DNA from: Natrialbaceae archaeon
GTDB lineage: Archaea > Halobacteriota > Halobacteria > Halobacteriales > Natrialbaceae
NCBI GenBank assembly: GCA_003559215.1
Contig: PWMF01000135.1
Location: 1 to 37,499, forward strand
Direction of reading: 5' to 3'
DNA: 37,499 bases
Below are positions 15,599-23,465 of this stretch, in pieces. Each line of letters begins with the position of its first letter. The first letter of the stretch is position 1. A program made the position numbers and the translations under genes. Below the pieces are notes generated by a model. The model had not been told where the DNA came from. It worked only from the letters and a program-made list of their open reading frames with translations, and ran no database searches.

Positions 15599-16638
15599 GC
15601 CTCGAGACCGCGTTCGAACGCCACGCCCTTCCGCTCGAGTTCCCGTTCGGCATCTCACGGGGGACAGCGACGGAGGCCGAGGTCGTCACCGTCCGGATCG
15701 AGGACGACGAGGGGACCGTCGGCGTCGGCGGCGCCGGCCCCTCGCCCCACTACGGCGAGACGCCCGACACCGTCGCCGCGGTCCTGCCCGAGCTACTCGC
15801 GGTCGTCGAGGAGGTCGGCGACCCCCACGCCCTCGAGCGGATCGAGCGCCGCATGCGCGAGACCGTCAACCGGAATCCGTCGGCCCGCTGTGCGGTCAGC
15901 ATCGCCCTCCACGACCTCGCCGCCAAACGCCTGGGTGTGCCCCTCTACCGATACTGGGGGCTCGATCCCGATCGGACGCTCGAGACCTCTTACACGATCG
16001 GGCTCGACGATCCCGAGACGATGCGCGAGAAGACCGAAACCGCCCTCGAGCGAGGCCACTCCAGGCTGAAGGTCAAGCTCGGCACCGATCGCGACGTCGA
16101 GATCGTTCGGACGATCCGCTCGGCCGCGCCCGACGTCGACCTGTTCGTCGACGCCAACGAGGCCTGGACGCCCCGCGAGGCCGTCCGCAAGATCGATCGT
16201 CTCGCGGAGTTCGACCTCGAGTTCGTCGAACAGCCAGTCGCCGCCGAGGACCCCGAGGGGCTGCGGTTCGTCTACGAGCGCTCGTCGCTGCCGATCGCGG
16301 CCGACGAGTCCTGTATTACCGTCGAGGACGTCCCGCAGATCGCCGACCGCTGTGACATCGCGAACCTGAAGCTGATGAAGTGTGGCGGCCTGCTGGAGGC
16401 GAAACGGATAATTCACACCGCCCGCGCCCACGGTCTCGAGGTGATGTGTGGCTGCATGACCGAGTCGAACGCCTCCATCGCGGCGGCCTGTCACCTCGCG
16501 CCGCTGCTGGACTACGCCGATCTGGACGGTTCCCTGCTGCTCGACGAGGATCCGTACTCCGGCGTGGCAATGCCCGGGGGCGAGATCGATCTGGCAGGAC
16601 TCGAACGGGCGGGTACCGGCGCCGTTCTCGAAGAGTAG
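15595..16638 (+). CDS. dgcA: Enolase-superfamily epimerase, probable N-acetyl-D-Glu racemase DgcA (dipeptide epimerase family)
   Basis: A 347-aa member of the muconate-lactonising/dipeptide epimerase branch of the enolase superfamily. Catalytic residues are all present: the KxK motif Lys159-Val-Lys161, metal ligands Asp186 (DANEAW), Glu212 (VEQP) and Asp237 (ADES), and the second-face lysine Lys259 in NLKLMKCGG. These enzymes abstract the alpha proton of an amino acid or dipeptide. Pairing with DUF1611 suggests N-acetyl-D-glutamate as substrate, while Ala-Glu-type dipeptides are the older annotation. It overlaps dgcN by 4 bp and ends 3 bp before the convergent TauE-type gene. Confidence 0.88.
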   Translation: MSLETAFERHALPLEFPFGISRGTATEAEVVTVRIEDDEGTVGVGGAGPSPHYGETPDTVAAVLPELLAVVEEVGDPHALERIERRMRETVNRNPSARCAVSIALHDLAAKRLGVPLYRYWGLDPDRTLETSYTIGLDDPETMREKTETALERGHSRLKVKLGTDRDVEIVRTIRSAAPDVDLFVDANEAWTPREAVRKIDRLAEFDLEFVEQPVAAEDPEGLRFVYERSSLPIAADESCITVEDVPQIADRCDIANLKLMKCGGLLEAKRIIHTARAHGLEVMCGCMTESNASIAAACHLAPLLDYADLDGSLLLDEDPYSGVAMPGGEIDLAGLERAGTGAVLEE

Positions 16639-16641
16639 GCG

Positions 16642-17415
16642 CTAGAGGATCAGGTAGATCCCTGTCGGAATCAGCAGGAAGCCGAGAGCGATCTCGAGCC
16701 GGACCGGATCGACCCGGTGGGCGACCAGCCAGCCGGCGACGGCGCCGACGACGATCGGCACCGCGAGCAGGCCCGCGAGTGCGACCGAGACGGCGTCCTG
16801 CAGGTAGTATCCGCCGACGGCGAAGCCGGAGATGAAGATCGCCTGGAGCTGTGCGACCCCCAGCGCCACCAGCATCGGGACGCCCAGCACGACCAGCGTC
16901 GGCACCGCGAGGACGGGGCCGCCGACGCCGACCAGCCCGGCGACGGTCCCCAGGGCGAGCCCGGTCCCCGCGAAGACGAGCCGTCCGCCCCTCGATTCCG
17001 GGTCGACGTCGGCCAGCGACGGCAGTCCCCGCAGTCGTCGGTACGCCAGCAGGATACCGGTACAGACGATGAGGATACCCAGGAGGACGCCGAACAGTCG
17101 CCGCGAGACGAACGCGTTCAGGAAGGCGCCGGCCAGCGCGCCGGGCACGCTCGAGCCCGCGAGAACCGTCGCCAGCGCCCGTCCCTCAGGTCCGACCAGT
17201 TCGCCCGAGCGCGCGTAGCCGACGACGCCGATCACCCCCACGAGGACGAACAGCACGTGGGCGGTCCCCGCGACCTCCGTCGAGGACAGCGGCGTCAGCA
17301 GGTAGAGTGCGATCGTCACGAAGATCCCGCCCGCGCCGACCGTCGTGCAGCCGATCCCCGACAGCAGGGCGACGACGAGCAACGCGAGGAGGATCTCGAG
17401 CGGGACGGGTATCAT
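16642..17415 (-). CDS. TauE/SafE family membrane permease
   Basis: A 257-aa integral membrane protein with about seven to eight helices and the internal repeat of the TauE/SafE family. Each half opens with a small-residue-rich segment (SGIGCTTVGAGGIFVTIALYLLTPLSS, split here as GIGCTTVGAGG and GLVGVGGPVLAVPTLV). The family moves sulfite, sulfoacetate or other organic anions, or exports sulfur compounds; the substrate here is unknown. The ATG at 17415 begins directly with the first helix. The gene is convergent with dgcA, with only 3 bp between stops, and divergent from the His-rich Tat protein. Confidence 0.88.
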   Translation of the reverse strand: MIPVPLEILLALLVVALLSGIGCTTVGAGGIFVTIALYLLTPLSSTEVAGTAHVLFVLVGVIGVVGYARSGELVGPEGRALATVLAGSSVPGALAGAFLNAFVSRRLFGVLLGILIVCTGILLAYRRLRGLPSLADVDPESRGGRLVFAGTGLALGTVAGLVGVGGPVLAVPTLVVLGVPMLVALGVAQLQAIFISGFAVGGYYLQDAVSVALAGLLAVPIVVGAVAGWLVAHRVDPVRLEIALGFLLIPTGIYLIL

Positions 17416-17584
17416 CGCGTCCGGAGACTACACTCGTCCGCGTGAAGTGTTCGGGGTCAGGGATCGATCGCGGTGTCGGCGGGCCCGAATATACGTCGAG
17501 TGCCACTCGAGCGGTTCGACGCGACGACAGTCGTCACGACCGCCAAAATCGCTTAACAGGACGTGACCCGTGCGACGTATTGCC
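17416..17584. promoter_or_regulatory. Divergent promoter region
   Basis: GCTTAAC at 17551-17557 lies about 30 bp before the ATG at 17585 and is the likely TATA box for the His-rich gene. No clear element was picked out for the permease. Confidence 0.4.
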
Positions 17585-18601
17585 ATGAGTGACAGCGACG
17601 GCGACGCGAGACTCACACGGCGAGCACTGCTGGGAGCCGGCGCCGGTACGGTCGCGCTCTCGACGGTCGGGACCGTACAGGCTGACGGGGAGCGCGAGCG
17701 CGGGCTGCTCTCCGGGCGGTGTCCCGAGGCGACGCTCCGCCCGAGCATGGGCCACTGCGCGGGTGCGAGCATGGAGGGCTGTGCCGACGACCACCCCGTC
17801 ACGATTGAGCTTCGGGCGGCCGTCGAGGACGTCCTCGAGGACCGATACCCCGATGCGGGCGCCCTGCTCGAGGCCGGTTTCAAGCCGTACTTCGACACGC
17901 TCGACGGCGACGACGACGGCTGGTCCCACTGGCTCCACCCCGAGTACATCGGCGACGACGCCGTCCTCGACCCGGAGCGGCCGGAGTCGGTGCTGGTCGA
18001 CAACGACTCCTGGCGCTCGATCGGCGTCATGTTCATCGCGACCCGCGACGGCGAGCCGATCTCTCCGCCGCCGGCGGTGTACGAGGCCGACGATGACGGC
18101 TGGGACGGTCCGTCGGAGGACGACGACTCCGACGCGAACGGGCACGGCGACCACGATCATCACCCGGACGGCGGTGACGACTACCCGCACGACGATCACC
18201 CACACGACGACGATCATCATCCGCACGACGACCACGATCACCACCCCGATGGCGATCCGGACCGCTGCTCGCCCTGGCACTACCACGCCGGAGCGCCGGG
18301 GCGGCTCGCCTGGTGGTACTACCGGACGGTCTACGAGGGATCCTACCGCGAGGGCGAGCTGGCGCCTCCCTGCCGGACACCCTGCATGATGCACGTCTGG
18401 ACCGTCGATCACCCCGAAGGCGTCTACGCCCACGGTGGACCGCCGCCGGAGTACCGCGAGCGCGAGCCGGCCGACGACCCGGGGTTCGAGACCGACTCCG
18501 AGCCTGGCGAGGACGAACTCGGCTGGGACGCGCTTCCGGACGAGGAGGTTCCGGATCGGCTCCCCGAGTCGTTCTCGCTGGCCGACGGGTTCGGACTGTA
18601 G
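17585..18601 (+). CDS. Tat-exported histidine/aspartate-rich protein
   Basis: A 338-aa exported protein of no family I recognise. It has a twin-arginine signal, TRRALLGAGAGTVALSTVG (residues 11-29). The most striking part is residues 187-220, with 13 histidines spaced among aspartates (DHDHHPDGG, PHDDHPHDDDHHPHDDHDHH), a likely Zn, Ni or Cu binding tract. Around it lie conserved-looking aromatic blocks: WSHWLHPEYIGDDAVLDP (113-130), WHYHAGAPGRLAWWYYRTVY (231-250) and a C-x3-C motif, CRTPCMMHVWTVDHPEGV (263-280). Six cysteines in all could form metal sites or disulfides. I chose the ATG at 17585 over the GTG 15 bp upstream because of the TATA spacing. A metal-storage or metallo-enzyme role is inference. 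Confidence 0.75.
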   Translation: MSDSDGDARLTRRALLGAGAGTVALSTVGTVQADGERERGLLSGRCPEATLRPSMGHCAGASMEGCADDHPVTIELRAAVEDVLEDRYPDAGALLEAGFKPYFDTLDGDDDGWSHWLHPEYIGDDAVLDPERPESVLVDNDSWRSIGVMFIATRDGEPISPPPAVYEADDDGWDGPSEDDDSDANGHGDHDHHPDGGDDYPHDDHPHDDDHHPHDDHDHHPDGDPDRCSPWHYHAGAPGRLAWWYYRTVYEGSYREGELAPPCRTPCMMHVWTVDHPEGVYAHGGPPPEYREREPADDPGFETDSEPGEDELGWDALPDEEVPDRLPESFSLADGFGL

Positions 18602-18613
18602 CCGTCCCGATCG

Positions 18614-19063
18614 CTACGTCGAGCGCCACTGTTCGAGCGCCTCGAGCACCCGTTCGGTCGCTGCCGCGGCCGAGAGCTCGTCGGTGTCGATCACGAGGTC
18701 GGCTTCGGGTTCGTCGAACTCCCGGGAGACGACGTAGACCCCCTGCTCGTCGATCGCGTCCTCGCGCCGGCGGTTTCGCTCGAGGCAGGTCTCCAGACTC
18801 GCGGTCACGAGGACGAACCGGACGTCACCGAGCGTTCGGAACTGTTCTTGCCACTCGTGGCGGTAGAAGGTGCCGTCGACCAGCCAAGTGACGTCGTCGG
18901 GTCCGTCGGCGACCCGTTCGGAGAGGCGCTCGTAGGTCCGCCTCGAGAAGTCGTCGGAGTGCAGTAGCCGGACCGACTCGCCGCGAGCTTCGAGTCGGTC
19001 GGCGACGCGGGTCGCGAGAGTCGTCTTGCCCGCGCCGGGTGGACCGCAGATGACGACGATCAC
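18614..19063 (-). CDS. Small P-loop kinase / AAA-type ATPase
   Basis: A 149-aa single-domain P-loop protein with Walker A GPPGAGKTT (residues 7-15), SDDFSRRTYERLSE near residue 36, TWLVDGTFYRHEW near 60 as a Walker B region, and a lid-like NRRREDAID. The layout matches the adenylylsulfate-kinase or seryl-tRNA(Sec) kinase-like group of small-molecule kinases, but the substrate cannot be told. It starts with GTG at 19063. It ends 12 bp from the convergent His-rich gene. Cytoplasmic. Confidence 0.78.
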   Translation of the reverse strand: MIVVICGPPGAGKTTLATRVADRLEARGESVRLLHSDDFSRRTYERLSERVADGPDDVTWLVDGTFYRHEWQEQFRTLGDVRFVLVTASLETCLERNRRREDAIDEQGVYVVSREFDEPEADLVIDTDELSAAAATERVLEALEQWRST

Positions 19064-19139
19064 GGGCTCGGAGAGGTGCCGAACGGACTTCCGCGTTCGG
19101 GTCGTCAGGCGTGCCGAAATCGACGGCCGGTAGATCGTC

Positions 19140-20177
19140 TCAGTCCCACTCGATCTCCTCGTCTCGGTTCGACTCCCGGAGGATGAACGGACCGATCGCC
19201 AGCGTCCGCTTGGCCATCGTCCCCAGTCGAAGGACGAACGAGACGAGCAACAGGAACGGAACGATCGACACCGTCGCGGCCGCCGCGACGATCCAGACGA
19301 CGGTCTCGACCCCGAAGACGGTGCCCGTCACCGCGTCGGCGTCGAAGAACGCGATCATCGACATCGCCACGACTAGCGCGGGCACCGAGACGTACATGAT
19401 CCCCCGGGAGAGGTTGATCAGCTCCCACTGGAAGTACAGCGTCTTGAAGTGTTCGCGGGCGAGCCCGAACAGCTTCAGCGACTCGAGCAACTGGTCGTGG
19501 ATCTCGCGGGCTTCGTCGGTAAACGAATCGCCGTAGACGTTTCGAAGCCGCCGTGCGCGGAAGATCTTCCAAGAGTAGTTGTAGTCCAGCGCGAACCTGA
19601 TGACGGCGTAGGTGCCGAACTGCGCGCCGTCTAATCGCTCCTGGACGGCGTCGGCGTGACCCGCAACGTTGTCGACGAACTCGTCGACGCGATCCTCGAA
19701 CTCCTCGTCGTGGCCGTCGGCGGCGGCCTCCCGGAACTCGATCGCCCGATCCTGCGAGGCGTCGATGATCGCCTGCAGGAACGACGCGGGGTCGGGCGGG
19801 CTGATCGGGGCGTCGATCACGTCCTCGACGTCCTCGTGGAACTCGAGCGACCCCTCGAGGCGTCCGCGCTGGTCGTCGACGGCGCCGAGCTCCTGGGAGA
19901 GGACCAGCTGGTTGATAGTCAGGACGAGCGTGACGCCGGTGATCAGCGAGGTGACGAGCGCCTGAAAGAGGAAGTGGACGGGTTCCTTCTCGCCCATAAG
20001 CGCCCGCAGGGAGACCGGGCTCACCTGACTGATCGCGAGCAGCCCGACGAACGCGAACGCGGCGAGCAGGACCGTGACGAGCCACCGGTTGCCGTTCAGC
20101 AGTAGCCACAGCTTCCACCTCGAGTTCGAACTCCGTTCCACCATCGTATCGGCGGGCTGGGGGTCGTCGCTACTCAT
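19140..20177 (-). CDS. Four-helix membrane protein, paralogue of the next gene
   Basis: A 345-aa protein with two N-terminal membrane helices (about 33-53 and 70-95, the second ending TLVLTINQLVLSQELGAV). A long acidic, largely helical soluble domain follows (about 100-255), then two C-terminal helices (about 262-285 and 290-325). The stretch LKLFGLAREHFKTLYFQWEL is shared almost unchanged with the gene at 20241 (LKMFDVAREHFKTTYLQREL). I do not know the family; the shape recalls bestrophin-like or sensor-type proteins, without proof. The start at 20177 (MSSDDPQ) is supported by CAAAAGTA (20205-20212) about 31 bp upstream. Confidence 0.78.
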   Translation of the reverse strand: MSSDDPQPADTMVERSSNSRWKLWLLLNGNRWLVTVLLAAFAFVGLLAISQVSPVSLRALMGEKEPVHFLFQALVTSLITGVTLVLTINQLVLSQELGAVDDQRGRLEGSLEFHEDVEDVIDAPISPPDPASFLQAIIDASQDRAIEFREAAADGHDEEFEDRVDEFVDNVAGHADAVQERLDGAQFGTYAVIRFALDYNYSWKIFRARRLRNVYGDSFTDEAREIHDQLLESLKLFGLAREHFKTLYFQWELINLSRGIMYVSVPALVVAMSMIAFFDADAVTGTVFGVETVVWIVAAAATVSIVPFLLLVSFVLRLGTMAKRTLAIGPFILRESNRDEEIEWD

Positions 20178-20240
20178 CGGCGTAGCCGTCGTACGAACAG
20201 CCGTCAAAAGTACGTGCTGCCGGCCACCGACAGGCTGGTC

Positions 20241-21323
20241 TCAGTCCGACTGCGACGACATCGCTCCCGTATCGGAATCATCGCCGTAGGCCACATCGAA
20301 CGGCCCCTCGCCGGGTTCCTTCTGGGGCACCATCGGCCCGGTCGAGGCCGTCCGTCGGGTTACCGTCGCCGTCCGGAGGATAAACGCCGTCATCAACGCC
20401 AGCGGCGAGACGACGACCGCGAGCAAAACGGCGACGACGTACGGCAGGTAGACGATACTGATCGACGGCCCGGCGAGATCGGCGTAGACGAACCCGAGCA
20501 GCATCGCCGACAGGATCGCGGGCACGCCGCAGTAGATCGTCAGCTGCGAAAAGCGGGTGAGCTCGCGCTGGAGGTACGTCGTCTTGAAGTGTTCGCGGGC
20601 GACGTCGAACATCTTCAGCGTCTCGATCAGCCCGTCGAGCGCCTCGAGGGCCTCTTCCGAGAACTCGTCCTCGTGACGGTCCTGGAGGTGTCTGGCGACG
20701 TAGAGGTGCCAGGACTCGTCGTAGCTGATCGTCGCCGAAACGGTCCGGAACGTGCCGAACGACTCCGCTTCTAGCGTCTCGTTGATCTCTTCGGTACTTT
20801 TGGTGACATCGTTCGTGTACTGCGTTATTCGCTGGCTCACTTTCTCGTCGTCGTGCTCGGCAACCGCGTCGGCGAGATTATCGGCGTGGTCGTGCATTGC
20901 GTGGATCAAGAGGCGAATGATCCGTGTCGGCGCTGCCGGGCTCGCCGGCACTGCCGCCACGTCGGCGACCTCCTCGCGAAACGACATGACTTCCTCGAGC
21001 TTCTCCTTGGACTCGCCGGCTGCGGTGAACTCTCGCGAGAGGATGAGCTGGTTGATCGAGACGACGAGCGTGACCAGCGAGAACGTCCCCGCGATCATGC
21101 CGCCGGCCAGTCGCGTGATCGAGTCGTCGTTGGCCACGCCGATGAACCCGATTTCGGCCAGCACTAGAAAGCCAAGCGCCACCGCAACCGAGATGACGAG
21201 TGCGACGAACAGCCGGTCGGCCTCGACCAGAAACCAGTCTCGAACCCGCGCCCACGAATTGGTCCACATTCCGACCTCTGCACCGTAAGATTCGAGCGTC
21301 TCGTCGCTCCCCGACGAACTCAT
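20241..21323 (-). CDS. Four-helix membrane protein, paralogue of the previous gene
   Basis: A 360-aa protein with the same plan as its neighbour: two N-terminal helices (the second ending LVTLVVSINQLILSREF), an acidic helical domain, and two C-terminal helices before an acidic tail (EGPFDVAYGDDSDTG). The two proteins share INQL-x-LS and AREHFKT-x-Y-x-Q-x-EL motifs, so the pair arose by duplication. The ATG at 21323 (MSSSGSDE) was chosen because CAATAAGG at 21345-21352 is a TATA box about 26 bp upstream, and the 56 extra residues possible before it do not look like protein. The gap to the next gene is 63 bp and each has its own promoter. Function unknown. Confidence 0.78.
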   Translation of the reverse strand: MSSSGSDETLESYGAEVGMWTNSWARVRDWFLVEADRLFVALVISVAVALGFLVLAEIGFIGVANDDSITRLAGGMIAGTFSLVTLVVSINQLILSREFTAAGESKEKLEEVMSFREEVADVAAVPASPAAPTRIIRLLIHAMHDHADNLADAVAEHDDEKVSQRITQYTNDVTKSTEEINETLEAESFGTFRTVSATISYDESWHLYVARHLQDRHEDEFSEEALEALDGLIETLKMFDVAREHFKTTYLQRELTRFSQLTIYCGVPAILSAMLLGFVYADLAGPSISIVYLPYVVAVLLAVVVSPLALMTAFILRTATVTRRTASTGPMVPQKEPGEGPFDVAYGDDSDTGAMSSQSD

Positions 21324-21515
21324 ATCCAGTGATTCGCCGCACCCGACAATAAGGGCCGTCGTTGCAAACGTCTGCCCGCACGAGACCGCTTGAGAAGCGT
21401 TATCGCGGCGTCGTAGCCGCCAGACGGAACCGTCAGGGTCCAGACTGAAATACGCTCGTCTCGTCCTTCCGTCTATGATCGATTCGAACAACCGCGCTTG
21501 GTGTCGTCGGGGGCT

Positions 21516-22010
21516 ATGAGTCCGGCACGCTCGAGCCGTCGTCGACTGCTCGGCGCGGTCGGCGTCGGCGCGGCGGCGGTGCTGGCCGGCTGTAACGACG
21601 TCACCGGGAGCGACGCACCCGAGTACGAGTCGGGCGAGGTCGACGAGGTCGACGGCGAACCCCGGTCAGCCGAGGAGATGACGGCGGCGGAGTCGCTCGC
21701 GGAGGTCGAGCCGAACGAGGGGGTAACGACCCTCGAGGCGCTCTCGCTCGAGTCCCACGAGTTCGTCCTCGAGGACGACTACCGGGGGTCGACCGTTCAG
21801 GGTGTCATCGAGAACACCGGCGAAAACCGGATTCAGATGGTCGAAGTTCGAGCCCGCGTCTACGACGACGAGGGCGAACAACTCGGCCGGTATATCGACG
21901 TTGGCGGCGACCTCGACGCCGGTGGCAGGTGGTCGTTTCAGGTGATCCTCCTCGAGTCGCCCGACGACATCGCCGACTACGACGTGGCCGTGATCGGGAC
22001 ACCGTCCTGA
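21516..22010 (+). CDS. FxLYD-domain Tat lipoprotein, copy 1
   Basis: A 164-aa surface lipoprotein. Its twin-arginine signal SSRRRLLGAVGVGAAAVLAGC ends at lipobox Cys26 (shown as RRRLLG...VLAGC). A short acidic stretch follows, then an FxLYD beta-sandwich domain from about residue 78: HEFVLEDDYRGSTVQGVIE, NRIQMVEVRARVYDDEG and a WSFQV strand near the end. FxLYD domains are extracytoplasmic and thought to bind partners or stabilise surface proteins. It is closely related to the gene at 23466, with a 42-bp stretch identical in DNA. It lies convergent to the halocyanin gene. Start chosen at ATG 21516, just before the signal. Confidence 0.82.
   Translation: MSPARSSRRRLLGAVGVGAAAVLAGCNDVTGSDAPEYESGEVDEVDGEPRSAEEMTAAESLAEVEPNEGVTTLEALSLESHEFVLEDDYRGSTVQGVIENTGENRIQMVEVRARVYDDEGEQLGRYIDVGGDLDAGGRWSFQVILLESPDDIADYDVAVIGTPS
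21755..21796 (+). repeat. 42-bp exact repeat, copy 1 (in FxLYD lipoprotein gene)
   Basis: Identical over 42 bp to 23762-23803, including all third codon positions. It encodes the HEFVLEDDYRGSTV region of both FxLYD lipoproteins. The rest of the two genes is clearly more diverged. Confidence 0.85.
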
Positions 22011-22041
22011 CGAGGGACCGACCTCCGTCGCGTTGCTCGGG

Positions 22042-22593
22042 CTAACTGTGCGCGTCCGCAAGGATATCCCGCACGCGCTCGTTCTGTTCCTCGAGGGCCT
22101 CGCTCGCGGCGTCGGGGAACTCCTCGGAGGGGTGCTCCAGTCCCGGCTGCTCCTCGGGCGCCGGCAACCCGACGAGGACGGTACCGGCCATTCCGCGGTC
22201 CTCGTGAGCTGTACACGAGTAGTCGTACACCCCCTCTCCCTCGAAGATTCGGTCGAACGGGCTCGAGGGAGTGACTTCGCTCGCCCAGGGCTCGGTGTCG
22301 TCGGGGATCCGCCGCTGATTCCCGTGGGTCGCCGGGTGGTAGGCGGTCGTATCGTGGGCGCCGCTTTCCGTGGCCCATTCGACGGTACCGCCGTCGACGA
22401 GGTGAGCGATCGGCGGATCGATGCGGGGCCCGTCGGTCCCGTCGATCAGTTCGACCTCCAGGTGCGCTTCCGGATCACCCAGCAGGGGGTCGTCCGTTCC
22501 GAGTTCGTCGTCGACGCAGCCGGCGAGACCGGTGGCGGAAAGCGTGCCGACTGCCGTTAGCAACCGCCGACGACTCGACTGCGGTCCGCTCAT
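22042..22593 (-). CDS. Halocyanin-type blue copper lipoprotein
   Basis: A 183-aa plastocyanin-like electron carrier anchored outside the membrane. Twin-arginine lipoprotein signal: SSRRRLLTAVG...GLAGC with lipidated Cys26. Type 1 copper ligands are intact: the first His in ESGAHDTTAYH (His80), then Cys127-x2-His130-x4-Met135 in YSCTAHEDRGM, the plastocyanin spacing. Halocyanins pass electrons in the respiratory chain of haloarchaea. About 40 acidic residues follow the copper domain. The ATG at 22593 is supported by a minus-strand GCTTTATC (22619-22626) about 29 bp upstream. Neighbours are the FxLYD lipoproteins and an HPP membrane protein. Confidence 0.9.
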   Translation of the reverse strand: MSGPQSSRRRLLTAVGTLSATGLAGCVDDELGTDDPLLGDPEAHLEVELIDGTDGPRIDPPIAHLVDGGTVEWATESGAHDTTAYHPATHGNQRRIPDDTEPWASEVTPSSPFDRIFEGEGVYDYSCTAHEDRGMAGTVLVGLPAPEEQPGLEHPSEEFPDAASEALEEQNERVRDILADAHS

Positions 22594-22718
22594 TGTCACG
22601 TCTTTGCACTCGAAGCGATAAAGCACGTGGTCTCGCGAGGCGAACGCTGGCGCTTCGTTTGACCGTCCGACTCGAACCGTTCCCCGTGGTATCTGGTGAA
22701 AATAACTGCAGAGTGAGT

Positions 22719-22729
22719 CCTTTTAGTGG
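22719..22729 (+). promoter_or_regulatory. Probable TATA box for the HPP gene
   Basis: CCTTTTAGTGG is centred about 28 bp before the TTG at 22752, favouring a leaderless message that begins there rather than at the GTG at 22713, which lies upstream of this element. Confidence 0.35.
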
Positions 22730-22751
22730 TCCGTTGCGTTGTTTGCCTACG

Positions 22752-23327
22752 TTGCTGGGGTTTAGCTTCGATCCAGACGACCCTGACTACGTCCTGAACC
22801 TCAAGGACGAGTACAGCGCAACCGTCAACGTCTTCTTGCACTTTACGGTCCTCGGCATGATCGCGCTGGTGACGGGTCGTCCGTTCCTGTTCCCGAGTCT
22901 CGGCCCGTCGGCGTATCTGATCGCGACCGGCGAACAGCCCCGGGCGGAGGGCGCTTATCACGTCATCGGCGGTCACACGGTCGCGGTCGCCGGCGGGCTG
23001 ATCGCCTACGCGCTGTTCGGCAACGAGGTCAGCGCGTACGTGGTGTTCGCCCGCCCCGACCCCGCCTTCAGCATGGCGGTCGTCTACCTCTGGGCCAGCG
23101 GAACGGTCGCGATGATCCTGACGACGACGGCGATGCTGGTGACGAAGACGAACCACGCCGCCGCGTGTGCGACGACCCTGATCGTCGCGCTGGGGCTGAT
23201 GGGGGGACTCGAGGACGGCGTCATCATCGTGGTAGCCGTCGCCATCCTCTGGTACTTCCACGACAAGGTGATCTCGCCGCTGGCCAACCGGTACGGCTTC
23301 GTCCCCCGGGACGCCCGGGCCGAGTGA
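22752..23327 (+). CDS. HPP family membrane protein
   Basis: An integral membrane protein of about 191 aa with four to five helices. HPP features are visible: RPFLFPSLGPSAYL in the first half, GGHTVAVAGGLIAYALFG, and the family's core as TNHAAACATTLIVALGLMGG, where the usual His-Pro-Pro is His-Ala-Ala. Plant and cyanobacterial HPP proteins have been linked to nitrite transport across membranes; the haloarchaeal substrate is unknown. There is no ATG near the conserved start. TTG at 22752 fits the TATA box best, with GTG at 22713 as the alternative. It is divergent from the halocyanin gene. Confidence 0.8.
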   Translation: MLGFSFDPDDPDYVLNLKDEYSATVNVFLHFTVLGMIALVTGRPFLFPSLGPSAYLIATGEQPRAEGAYHVIGGHTVAVAGGLIAYALFGNEVSAYVVFARPDPAFSMAVVYLWASGTVAMILTTTAMLVTKTNHAAACATTLIVALGLMGGLEDGVIIVVAVAILWYFHDKVISPLANRYGFVPRDARAE

Positions 23328-23465
23328 TCTCCGCCGGGATCCGCTCGGGTGCGCCTCGAGAACGGGTCGAGCAAGGCCCACGTTAAAATGCGGTCGCGTC
23401 CTCCGTTCTGCCATGAGTAGCCGTCGCAACTGTGGAGAGCGCTTTTGCCACCGGAGGCCGTCTCG

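Noticed and set aside
17570-17584. GTG start five codons upstream for the His-rich protein
   Set aside because: The TATA spacing fits the ATG at 17585 better, and the added residues only lengthen the signal n-region.
18161-18250. Possible tandem DNA repeat in the His-rich gene
   Set aside because: The codon pattern is irregular (CAC/CAT and GAC/GAT mixed) without a fixed unit; it reflects amino acid composition, not a DNA repeat.
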